Source: CAMPJU01 sp036675265
Lineage (GTDB): Bacteria; Pseudomonadota; Gammaproteobacteria; Xanthomonadales; Xanthomonadaceae
Length of the DNA: 64,000 nucleotides
Reading direction: 5' to 3'
Assembly (NCBI GenBank): GCA_036675265.1
Contig: JAKFFJ010000073.1
Span: forward strand, 1-64,000
Position numbers and translations under genes: made by a program. Every line of letters begins with the position of its first letter. Position 1 is the stretch's first letter. Below, piece after piece: positions 16,034-24,900 of the stretch. A model generated the notes under the pieces. The model was not told the origin of the DNA. It did no database searches and saw nothing but the letters and a program-made list of their open reading frames with translations.

Positions 16034-17389
16034 GTGAATAGGCACCCTGCCCTGAGTATCGTCGGCGCCGGGTTGGCCGGCGCGCTGCTGGCCACCCTGC
16101 TGGCCCGCCGTGGCTGGACGGTCGACGTCTTCGAGCGCCGCGGGGATCCGCGCATCCACGGGTTCACCGGTGGCCGTTCGATCAACCTGGCGCTGGCGGA
16201 GCGCGGCCTGCACGCCCTGCGGGTGGCCGGGGCCGATGCGGCGGTCCTCGACCATGCGGTGATGATGCGCGGGCGGATGGTCCACTTCGAGGACGGCACC
16301 ACGCAGCTCCAGCGCTACGGGCGCGATGACTCGGAGGTCATCTGGTCGGTCAGCCGCGGTGAACTCAACATGGTGCTGCTCGATGCCGCGGAGGGCGCCG
16401 GCGCGCGGCTGCACTTCGACCGACGGTTGCACGCCGTCGACTTCGACGCCTGCCGCGCGCGTTTCGCGGACGACCGCGACGGGACGATCCACGACCACGC
16501 GTTCGCCACGCTCATCGGTGCCGATGGCGCCGGCTCGGCGGTGCGCACGGCGATGGCGCAACGCATCGACCTGGGCGAGCGCACGGAGCCGCTCGGCCAT
16601 GGCTACAAGGAGCTGGAAATCCCGCCGGCCGGGGATGGCGGCTTCCGGATCGAGCCCAATGCACTGCACATCTGGCCGCGGGGCGGGTACATGTGCATCG
16701 CGCTGCCGAACGACGAGCGGACCTTCACCGTCACCCTGTTCCTGCCCAGCGAGGGCGACCCCGGCTTCGACACCGTGCGCACCGGCGCGGACGCCGAGCG
16801 CCTGTTCGCGCGCGACTTCGCCGATGCCCTGCCGCTGATCCCGCGCCTGGCGAGCGATTTCGATGCCAACCCGACCGGCGTGCTGGCCACGCTGTACCTG
16901 GACCGGTGGCACCTCGACGGCCGCGCGGTCCTGCTGGGCGACGCGGCGCACGCGATGGTGCCGTTCCACGGACAGGGCATGAACTGCGCCTTCGAGGATT
17001 GCGTGGCGCTCGCCGCGCACCTGGACGGCGGCCAAGGCCTCGGCGCGGCCTACGCCGCGTTCGAGGCCGAGCGCCTGCCCAATGCCCGCGCCATCCAGCG
17101 CATGGCGCTGGAGAACTACATCGAGATGCGCGACCGCGTCGACGACGCGGACTACCTGCTGCAGCGCGCGCTGGAGCGCCAGCTGGCCGAGCGCCACCCG
17201 GGGCGCTTCGTCCCGCGCTACGCGATGGTGACCTTCCGGCGCATGCCGTACGCCGTCGCGCTGGCGCGCGGGCAGGTACAGCGCGACCTGCTGGTGGAGG
17301 CCACGCGGGGGCGCGACTCGCTGGACGGCCTGGACTGGGCGCGCGTGGACGCCGAGGTGGTGCGCAGGCTGACGCCGTTGCCCCTGTAG
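16034..17389 (+). CDS. kmo: kynurenine 3-monooxygenase
   Basis: FAD- and NADPH-dependent hydroxylase making 3-hydroxykynurenine. The 451-residue protein begins (GTG start) MNRHPALSIVGAGLAGALL with the FAD GxGxxG motif; GGRSINLALAERG, LIGADGAGSAVR and LLGDAAHAMVPFHGQGMNCAFED are typical of the family. In frame, a stop codon directly upstream makes this GTG the earliest possible start; no strong ribosome site is seen. It is the last enzyme gene of the cluster, 21 bases after kynU. The TAG stop codon lies inside the left arm of a palindromic repeat (17385-17448). Confidence 0.96.
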   Translation: MNRHPALSIVGAGLAGALLATLLARRGWTVDVFERRGDPRIHGFTGGRSINLALAERGLHALRVAGADAAVLDHAVMMRGRMVHFEDGTTQLQRYGRDDSEVIWSVSRGELNMVLLDAAEGAGARLHFDRRLHAVDFDACRARFADDRDGTIHDHAFATLIGADGAGSAVRTAMAQRIDLGERTEPLGHGYKELEIPPAGDGGFRIEPNALHIWPRGGYMCIALPNDERTFTVTLFLPSEGDPGFDTVRTGADAERLFARDFADALPLIPRLASDFDANPTGVLATLYLDRWHLDGRAVLLGDAAHAMVPFHGQGMNCAFEDCVALAAHLDGGQGLGAAYAAFEAERLPNARAIQRMALENYIEMRDRVDDADYLLQRALERQLAERHPGRFVPRYAMVTFRRMPYAVALARGQVQRDLLVEATRGRDSLDGLDWARVDAEVVRRLTPLPL

Positions 17390-17448
17390 GAGCGGCATGC
17401 ACCGCGAAGCTTTTCGCAGACGGCATCGCGGCTCACGCCGCTCCTACA
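17385..17448. repeat. REP-like palindrome overlapping the kmo stop codon
   Basis: Perfect 12-base arms TGTAGGAGCGGC (17385-17396) and GCCGCTCCTACA (17437-17448), with nested CCGCGA/TCGCGG inside, so the whole 64 bases can fold into one long hairpin. The left arm includes the TAG stop of kmo. The unit shares AGGAGCGGC and the CCGCGAT core with 59361-59397. It may act as the 3' boundary of the kynurenine transcript. Confidence 0.8.
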
Positions 17449-17456
17449 ATGGCGCC

Positions 17457-18911
17457 ATGTCCGAGTCCTTCCTGTTCTACGACCTGGAGACGTTCGGCAC
17501 GGATCCGCGGACATCGCGCATCGCGCAGTTCGCCGCCATCCGCACCGACACCGACCTCGTGCAGGTCGAGGATCCGGTGGACGTGCTGGTGCGCCCCGCG
17601 GACGACCTGCTGCCCTCGCCTGGCGCGACGCTCGTCACCGGTATCACCCCGCAGCACGCCGCGGCCAATGGCATCGTGGAGGCCGACGCCTTCGCCCGGA
17701 TCTTCGAGGAGATGTCGCGGCCGGGCACCTGCACCCTGGGGTACAACTCGCTGCGGTTCGACGACGAGTTCGTGCGCCACGGGCTGTTCCGCAACTTCTT
17801 CGACCCGTACGAGCGCGAGTGGCGCGGCGGCAACTGTCGCTGGGACCTGCTGGACGTCATGCGCCTGGCGCACGCGTTGCGCCCGGAAGGCATCCAATGG
17901 CCGCAACGCGAGGACGGCAAGGGCACGAGCTTCCGGCTGGAGCACCTGGCGACGGCCAATGGCGTGCGGGATGGCGATGCGCACGAGGCGCTGTCCGACG
18001 TGCGGGCGCTGATCGGGCTTGCGCGCCGGTTCAAGGCCGCGCAGCCCAGGCTCTGGGATTACGCGTTGCGCCTGCGCGACAAGCGCCACGCGGGCACCCT
18101 GCTCGACGTCGTCGCGATGCAACCGGTGCTGCACGTCTCGCAGCGGTATCCGGCCGCGCGCGCCTGCGCCGCGGCGATCGTGCCCCTGGCCCGGCACCCG
18201 CGGATCGACAGCCGCGTCATCGTCTTCGACCTCGACGGGGAGCCCGAACCGCTGCTGGACCTGGATGCGGACAGCATCGCCGCGCGCCTGTACGTGCGCG
18301 CCGCCGACCTCCCGGAAGGCCAGGCCAGGATCCCGCTCAAGGAAGTGCACCTCAACCGCTGCCCGGCCCTGGTGGCGTGGGACCACCTGCGCCCCGCGGA
18401 CCTCGAGCGGCTGGGCATCGACGCCGCGCTGGTCGCCGGGCGCGCGGAGCGCCTGCGCGCCGCCGGCCCGGCGCTGGCGGAGAAGGTCCGCCGCGTGTAT
18501 GCCGAAGACCGCGAACGCCCGCCTGCCGATCCCGACGCGGCGCTGTACGACGGGTTCCTCGGCGACGCGGACCGCCGGCGCGCCGCCGCGGTGCGTGCAA
18601 CGCCGCCGGCCGCCCTCGCCGGCCGCGACTTCGGGTTCGACGACCCGCGGCTCACGGAACTGCTGTTCCGGTACCGCGCGCGCAACTGGCCCGACCTGCT
18701 CGCGCCCGCCGAGCGCGCCCGCTGGAACGACTACCGGCGCAGCCGGCTGTCCTCGGGCGACCCGGGCGCCTCCGAATACAGCTTCGAATCGTTCGCCGGG
18801 GAAATCGCCACGCTGCGCGCCGCGCATCCCGGCGACGTGCGTGTCCAGTCGCTGCTGGCAGCCCTCGAGGACTGGGCGGGCGGCATCGCCGTGTCGCTCG
18901 ACCGGGCCTGA
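17457..18911 (+). CDS. sbcB: exodeoxyribonuclease I
   Basis: 3'-5' single-strand DNA exonuclease working in recombination and mismatch repair. The 484-residue length fits ExoI. The DEDD nuclease domain starts with FLFYDLETFGTDPRTSRIAQ (first Asp and Glu), continues through LGYNSLRFDDEFVRHGLF, and has the last catalytic His/Asp in DAHEALSDVRALIGLAR. The SH3-like and helical C-terminal domains follow, with LLFRYRARNWPDLL. The start at 17457 was chosen for the conserved MSESFLFYD; it lies 9 bases after the REP palindrome. First gene of a three-gene group. Confidence 0.95.
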   Translation: MSESFLFYDLETFGTDPRTSRIAQFAAIRTDTDLVQVEDPVDVLVRPADDLLPSPGATLVTGITPQHAAANGIVEADAFARIFEEMSRPGTCTLGYNSLRFDDEFVRHGLFRNFFDPYEREWRGGNCRWDLLDVMRLAHALRPEGIQWPQREDGKGTSFRLEHLATANGVRDGDAHEALSDVRALIGLARRFKAAQPRLWDYALRLRDKRHAGTLLDVVAMQPVLHVSQRYPAARACAAAIVPLARHPRIDSRVIVFDLDGEPEPLLDLDADSIAARLYVRAADLPEGQARIPLKEVHLNRCPALVAWDHLRPADLERLGIDAALVAGRAERLRAAGPALAEKVRRVYAEDRERPPADPDAALYDGFLGDADRRRAAAVRATPPAALAGRDFGFDDPRLTELLFRYRARNWPDLLAPAERARWNDYRRSRLSSGDPGASEYSFESFAGEIATLRAAHPGDVRVQSLLAALEDWAGGIAVSLDRA

Positions 18912-18914
18912 CCC

Positions 18915-19601
18915 GTGCCGGCCTACTTCACGCCCGCGACGTTCCGGTTCCTGCGCTCGCTCGCGCGGCACAACGAACGTGCCTGGTTCCACGCGCACCG
19001 CGGCGACTACGATCGGCACGTGCGCGAACCGTTCCTGCGCCTCATCGGCGACCTGCAGCCGGCGTTGGCCACGGTGAGCACGCATTACCGCGCGGACCCG
19101 CGTCCCGCCGGCGGCTCCCTGTTCCGGATCCACCGCGACACGCGGTTTTCCGGCAACAAGGCGCCGTACAAGACATGGCAGGGGGCGCGCCTGTTCCACG
19201 CGCGCCGCCGTGAGGTGCCGGCGCCCTCGTTCTACGTGCACGTCGAGCCGGGCGGGTGTTTCGTCGGCGCGGGGCTGTGGCATCCCGAAACGCCGACCCA
19301 GCGGCGCGTGCGCCAGTTCATCGTCGACAACCCCGCGGGATGGCTGGCCGCGACGCGCGCGCCCGCGTTCCGCCGGAAGTTCGACCTCGACGACAGCGAC
19401 CTGCTCGTGCGGATGCCCGCGGGCTTCCCGGCGGATTCGCCGCTGGCGACCGACCTGCGGCGGCGCAACTTCGTCGCGCTGCGCGCCCTGGACGACGACG
19501 TCGCCACCGGTCCGCGATTGTTGCCGACGCTGTCGCGCGACCTGGCCGCGCTCGCGCCGTTCGTGGACTATCTTTGTGCCGCGCTCGACCTGGAGTTCTA
19601 G
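18915..19601 (+). CDS. DUF2461 family protein
   Basis: Conserved protein of unknown function (DUF2461, TIGR02453 family), 228 residues from a GTG at 18915, three bases after sbcB. The N-terminal FTPATFRFLRSLARHNERAWF and the motif RIHRDTRFSGNKAPYKTW are the family hallmarks; FYVHVEPGGCFVGAGLWHPE follows. No signal peptide. The family is widespread in bacteria and fungi without an assigned reaction. The stop is immediately followed by the ATG of the next gene with no gap. Confidence 0.9.
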   Translation: MPAYFTPATFRFLRSLARHNERAWFHAHRGDYDRHVREPFLRLIGDLQPALATVSTHYRADPRPAGGSLFRIHRDTRFSGNKAPYKTWQGARLFHARRREVPAPSFYVHVEPGGCFVGAGLWHPETPTQRRVRQFIVDNPAGWLAATRAPAFRRKFDLDDSDLLVRMPAGFPADSPLATDLRRRNFVALRALDDDVATGPRLLPTLSRDLAALAPFVDYLCAALDLEF

Positions 19602-20168
19602 ATGCGCAAGTCGACCCTCGCGTTCCTGCTGGTGGGCCTGTTCGCCCTGCTGCTCCTGGTGCAGGTGGCGACCGGGCCCTACCGCACGCTCGCGGCGATC
19701 CGCGCGGCGATCATCGCCGACGATGCCGGTGCCCTGGCGGAACAGGTCGACTTCCCCGCGTTGCGCACGAGCCTGAAGGCGCAGATGGAGGACCGCCTGG
19801 CGCGCCGGTTCGGCGGCGCATCGAACCGGAGCCTCCTTGGCCTGGTCGCGATCGGCGTCGCGGGCGCGGCCTCCGAGGGCGCCATCGACGTGATGGTGAC
19901 GCCGTTGGGGCTGGGGGCGCTGATGCAGGGGCGCGACATGTGGCACGTGGCGCGAAACGCGTTCGATCCGCCGGCGCCGGTCGCGGGCGACCCGCAGCCG
20001 GTCCCGCTGCGCGACCCGGAACACCGGTTCGAGTCGGCCTCCCGGTTCACGGCAACCGTGCAGGACCGCGACGGCCGGCCAGTGGTCCTGGTGCTGACCC
20101 GCCAGGGCCTGGACTGGAAGCTCAGCGATATCCGCCTGCCGGCCCCGGGCGAGCCACCGCCCGGCTGA
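19602..20168 (+). CDS. DUF2939 family protein with N-terminal membrane anchor
   Basis: 188-residue protein with one hydrophobic segment at 6-24 (LAFLLVGLFALLLLVQVA), acting as an anchor or uncleaved signal, then a periplasmic domain with PYRTLAAIRAAIIADDAGALAEQVDF and LRTSLKAQMEDRLARRF typical of DUF2939. The C-terminus is proline rich. The ATG directly abuts the DUF2461 stop. It converges with the 5'-nucleotidase gene, only four bases away, with no terminator between. Function unknown. Confidence 0.85.
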   Translation: MRKSTLAFLLVGLFALLLLVQVATGPYRTLAAIRAAIIADDAGALAEQVDFPALRTSLKAQMEDRLARRFGGASNRSLLGLVAIGVAGAASEGAIDVMVTPLGLGALMQGRDMWHVARNAFDPPAPVAGDPQPVPLRDPEHRFESASRFTATVQDRDGRPVVLVLTRQGLDWKLSDIRLPAPGEPPPG

Positions 20169-20172
20169 CCGC

Positions 20173-21114
20173 TCAGCCCGGCTTGCGCGCGTTCGCCACG
20201 CCGTGCGGCACGTGGCCGGCGGCCACGTGGTCCCGCGCGGAGGCGATGTTCTGCTCCGAGTCGTCGAAGAAGATGTCCGCACCGAAGGCCTGGAGGAACG
20301 GCCCCTTCGGGCGCCCCCCCAGGAACAGCGCCTCGTCCAGGCGCACGTTCCACTCGCGCAGCGTCCGGATCACCCGTTCGTGCGCCGGCGCGGAGCGTGC
20401 GGTGACCAGTGCCGTGCGGATCGGCGCATCTTCGCCTGGCGGGAAGGCGGACTGGAGCCGCTGCAACGCGTCCAGGAAGCCGCGGAACGGCCCGCCCGAC
20501 AGCGGCTCGCGTGCGCGCTCGGATTCGTGCCGCGAGAACGCCTCCAGCCCGTCCTCGCGCGAGATCCGCTCCGACTCGTCGCCAAAGAGCACGGCGTCGC
20601 CGTCGAACGCGATCCGCAACTGGTTCGGCGGCTGTGCGGGCGTGGACTTCACCCGGGCCGCGGCCGGCAAGATGGTTGCCGCGGCCACGCCGGCGGCCAG
20701 CGCGCGGGTGACGTCCTCGGCATGCGTGGACAGGAACAGGTCCGCACCGAACGGGCGGATGTAGGGATACGGCGGCGCACCATTGGAGAACGCGGCGCGG
20801 CGGATGGCCAGCCCGTGGTGCTGGATGGAATTGAAGATGCGCAGACCCGTGTCGGAGGAATTGCGCGACAGCAGGATCACCTCGACCCGCGGGGCCGGCA
20901 CGCCGGCGTCGTCGACGGGCGCGCCCTCGTTGAGCGCCAGCAGCTTGCGTACCAGCGGAAAGGCGATGCCGGGCTCGAGCAGGTCGTCCTCGTGCGCCCG
21001 CTGGTAATCGGCGTAGGCCTCCAGGCCGTCGCGCTCGAACAACCGGTGGCTGTCCTCCAGGTCGAACAGGGCCCGCGACGAAATCGCGACGATCAACGGG
21101 TCGACGGCATCCAT
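20173..21114 (-). CDS. 5'-nucleotidase (PF06189 type)
   Basis: Cytosolic 5'-nucleotidase family otherwise best known from animal NT5C1. The 313-residue protein shows the haloacid-dehalogenase-like pattern typical of the family: LIVAISSRALFDLEDSHRLF at the start, EVILLSRNSSDTGLRIFNS in the middle, LRIAFDGDAVLFGDESE as the acidic core and DIFFDDSEQNI near the end. Expected to dephosphorylate nucleoside monophosphates. The ATG at 21114 fits the family; an in-frame ATG at 21132 would add six residues. It runs 43 bases downstream of nadK on the same strand. Confidence 0.9.
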   Translation of the reverse strand: MDAVDPLIVAISSRALFDLEDSHRLFERDGLEAYADYQRAHEDDLLEPGIAFPLVRKLLALNEGAPVDDAGVPAPRVEVILLSRNSSDTGLRIFNSIQHHGLAIRRAAFSNGAPPYPYIRPFGADLFLSTHAEDVTRALAAGVAAATILPAAARVKSTPAQPPNQLRIAFDGDAVLFGDESERISREDGLEAFSRHESERAREPLSGGPFRGFLDALQRLQSAFPPGEDAPIRTALVTARSAPAHERVIRTLREWNVRLDEALFLGGRPKGPFLQAFGADIFFDDSEQNIASARDHVAAGHVPHGVANARKPG

Positions 21115-21157
21115 GCGGGTAGTATCCCGCACGCCAATGTCGCCGCGCGAGACGGGC

Positions 21158-21949
21158 CTAGGCGACGAACTGCTCGCTGAGGATCCGTTCCTCGAGGTTG
21201 TGCTCCGGATCGAACAGCAGGGTCACGGTGCGGTCGCGCGCCTCGCGGATGGTGACCTCGACCACGTCGCGCACCTCGTGGGAATCCGCGGTGGCGCTGA
21301 CCGGGCGCTTGTCGGGATCGCGCACCCGGAACCGGACCTCGGTGTCGGCCTTGAGCAGGGCCCCGCGCCAGCGCCGCGGCCGGAACGGCGCGATCGGGGT
21401 CAGCGCGACCACGCTGCTGCCAAGGGGCAGGATCGGTCCATGCGCGGAATAGTTGTAGGCCGTGCTCCCCGCGGGCGTGGCCACCATCACCCCGTCCGCG
21501 ACGAGTTCGTCCAGGCGCTCCTGGCCGTTGAGGTCGATCGAGATATGGGCGGCCTGCCGCGTCTGGCGCAGCAGCGAGACCTCGTTGTAGGCCAGCGAGC
21601 CGGTGCTCGCGCCCGACTCGGTGAGCGCCAGCATCTCCAGCGGGCGGAGCACCGCCGGCTCGGCCGCGCCCAGGCGCGAGACCAGCCCGTCGGCGCTGGC
21701 GGCGTCGTCGCCGTAGTGGTTCATCAGGAAGCCGACCGTGCCCAGCTTCATGCCGTACACCGGCTTGCCCAGCGCGCCGTGGCGGTGCAGCACCTGCAGC
21801 ATGAAGCCGTCGCCGCCGAGCGCGACCAGTACGTCGGCGGCTTCCGGCTCGTGTTGCCCGTGGCGCGCCGCCAGCGCCGCCAGCGCGCGCTGTGCACCGT
21901 CCGCCCGGCTGGCCAGGAAGGCGATGCGCATGTGGGCGCCGGCGGGCAT
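21158..21949 (-). CDS. nadK: NAD kinase
   Basis: Phosphorylates NAD to NADP. The 263-residue protein has the GGDG motif (45-48, LVALGGDGFML), the NE motif in SLAYNEVSLLRQ and the glycine-rich ATPAGSTAYNYSAHGPILP. The ATG at 21949 has GAGGAG at a good distance; an internal ATG at 21931 (MRIAFLAS) has none. It starts 7 bases after the glutamate dehydrogenase stop, so the two are almost certainly co-transcribed, pairing NADP supply with a large NAD-linked catabolic enzyme. Confidence 0.95.
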   Translation of the reverse strand: MPAGAHMRIAFLASRADGAQRALAALAARHGQHEPEAADVLVALGGDGFMLQVLHRHGALGKPVYGMKLGTVGFLMNHYGDDAASADGLVSRLGAAEPAVLRPLEMLALTESGASTGSLAYNEVSLLRQTRQAAHISIDLNGQERLDELVADGVMVATPAGSTAYNYSAHGPILPLGSSVVALTPIAPFRPRRWRGALLKADTEVRFRVRDPDKRPVSATADSHEVRDVVEVTIREARDRTVTLLFDPEHNLEERILSEQFVA

Positions 21950-21956
21950 GTGGCGG

Positions 21957-24900
21957 CTACTCCTCGGCGGCCGTCTGGCCCAGCCGGCGCACGGCCACCG
22001 AGACCGTCGGGTAGTCCAGCGCCTTCTGCGCGCGCAGGTCGGCGAACATCGACTGGGTGAAGCGCAACGCCGGATCGTCGCGATCCAGCCAGCGCCCCAC
22101 CCGTTCGCCGACCGGCAGCTTCCCGCCGGACGCGATCACCTGCCCGACCAGCGCCCGCTGCTGGGCGCGCAACTCGTCGCGCAGGACGCCGCGCGCATGC
22201 GCGTGCCAGCGGCCTTCCACCGGCAGCGCATCGATCTGCTCCAGCAGCCATGGCAATTGCAGTGCCTCCCCCAGCCCGAAGTAGACCTGCGCCACCTCGA
22301 CCGGCTTGAGCTTGCGTGCCATCGCCACCTCGACGATGTCGCACCCCACCTCGAGCAGCGGCAACCCGGCGAGCTGGGCAGCCAGCTCCGCCGGCACGCC
22401 GTTGCCGCGCCATTCGCGCAGGCGTGCGTCGTGGTCGGCCCGGTAGCCGTCGGACAGGATCGAGGGCAACGCGGCACGGATCGCGGCCAGGCCAGGCGCA
22501 TAGCGCGCCACCGCGTCGGCGATCTCCGGCATCTCGCCCGGACGCGACAGGAGCCAGCGCGAGATCGTCCGCAGCAGGTTCCAGATCACCTGCAACGCGT
22601 CGATCTGCACGGCTTCGGGCAGCTTCCCGTCCAGCGCGTCGATGGCGGCCCACAGCGCCCGCGCATCCAGCGCCTCGCGCGCGATGGTGTAGGCCTCGGC
22701 GACCTCCGCGGCGCTGCGCCCGGTGTCCTCGGTCATGCGCAGGGTGAAGGTCGCGCCCATCCGGTTGACCATCGAGTTGGTCACCGCCGTCGCGATGATC
22801 TCGCGCTTGAGGCGGTGCTGGTCCATGTCGCCGGCGTACTTGCGCTGCAACGGCTCGGGGAAGTAGCGGACCAGTTCCTTCGACAGGTACGGATCCTCCG
22901 GGACGTCCGACTCGAGCAGCTGCTGGAACAGCACCAGCTTGGCGTAGGACAGCAGCACCGACAGCTCCGGCCGGGTCAATCCGTGGCCGCGCGCCTTGCG
23001 CTCGGCGATCTCGGCATCCGACGGCAGGTACTCCAGCTGGCGGTCGAGCAGCCCCTGCGATTCCAGCGTGCGGATGAAGTGCTGCTTGGACCCCAGGCGC
23101 GGCACGCTCATCCGCTCCATCAGGCTGATCGCCTGGTTCTGGCGGTAGTTGTCCACCAGCACCAGCTGCTCGACCTCGCCGGTCATGGCCGCGAGCAGCT
23201 TGTTGCGCGCTGGCAGCGTGAGGTTGCCCGCCTGCACCTGGGCGTTGAGCAGGATCTTGATGTTCACCTCGTGGTCGGAGGTGTCCACGCCCGCGGAGTT
23301 GTCGATGAAGTCGGTGTTGAGGATGGTCCCGTGCAGGGCGGCCTCGATCCGGCCCAGCTGGGTGAACCCGAGGTTGCCGCCCTCGCCCACCACCTTGCAG
23401 CGCAGGTCGCGGCCGTCCACCCGCACGGCGTTGTTGGCGCGGTCGCCGACCTCGCCGTGCGTCTCCGTGCTGCACTTGACGTAGGTGCCGATGCCACCGT
23501 TCCAGAACAGGTCGACCGGCGCCCTGAGGATCGCCTTCATCAGCTCCGCCGGGCTCAGCGCGCTGACCGACTCGTCCAGGCCGAGCGCGGTGCGGATCTC
23601 CGTGTTCAGCGCGATCGACTTCGCCGAGCGCGGGAACACGCCGCCGCCCTTGCTGATCAGGGACTTGTCGTAGTCATCCCAGCTCGAGCGCGGCAGCTTG
23701 AACAGTCGCTGGCGTTCCTTGAAGGACGGGGCGGCCTGCGGGTCCGGATCGATGAAGATGTGCCGGTGGTCGAACGCCGCCACCAGCCGGATATGCTTCG
23801 ACAGCAGCATGCCGTTGCCGAACACGTCGCCCGACATGTCGCCGATGCCGACCACCGTGAAGTCCTGCTTCTGGGTGTCGCGGCCGAGCGCGCGGAAGTG
23901 GCGCTTCACCGACTCCCAGGCGCCCTTCGCGGTGATGCCCATGCCCTTGTGGTCGTAGCCGGCCGAGCCGCCCGAGGCGAACGCGTCGCCCAGCCAGAAG
24001 CCGTGCGCCACCGCGATCTCGTTGGCGATGTCGGAGAACGACGCCGTGCCCTTGTCCGCCGCCACGACCAGGTACGGGTCGTCCTGGTCGTGCCTGACCA
24101 CGCGCTCGGGCGGCACGATCTCGCCATCCACGATGTTGTCGGTGATTTCCAGCAGGCCGCTGATGAACATCCGGTAGCAGGCGATGCCCTCGGCGAGGAT
24201 CGCATCGCGGTCGCCGGCGGCCGGCGGCCGCTTGACGAAGAAGCCGCCCTTGGCGCCCACCGGCACGATGACCGTGTTCTTGACCATCTGCGCCTTGACC
24301 AGGCCCAGCACCTCGGTGCGGAAGTCCTCGCGCCGGTCCGACCAGCGCAGGCCGCCGCGCGCGACGGGGCCAAAGCGCAGGTGCGTGCCCTCCACCCGCG
24401 GCCCGTACACGAAGATCTCGCGGTAGGGGCGCGGCTTGGGCAGGTCCGGAACGCGGGCGGAGTCGAACTTGAAGCTGATGGTGTGCCTCGGCTGGCCGTC
24501 GTCGTCCAGCTGGTAGTAGCTGGTCCGCAGCGTCGCCTCGATCACGCCGATGTAGGACCGCAGGATGCGGTCCTCGTCCAGGCTGGACACGCGATCCATC
24601 AGGCCGAGCAACGCGTTGCGCGCCGCATCGACCTGGCGCGCGCGGGCGCCGCTGCGGGCCTCGACCACCGGGGCCAGCGCCGCATGTGCCGCGGCGTCCT
24701 CGCCCGCGATCGCCTTGAGCTGCGCATCGAAGCGCGCCTGGCCGTCGCGGATCGCCGCCTTGGTCTCGCTGCCGGTGGCAGGGTCGAACCGGGCCTCGAA
24801 CAGCTCCACCATCAGGCGGGCCAGCAACGGGTAACGGGAGAACGTCTCCTCGACGTAGCTCTGCGAGAAGGGCACGCCCACCTGCTGCAGGTACTTGCCG

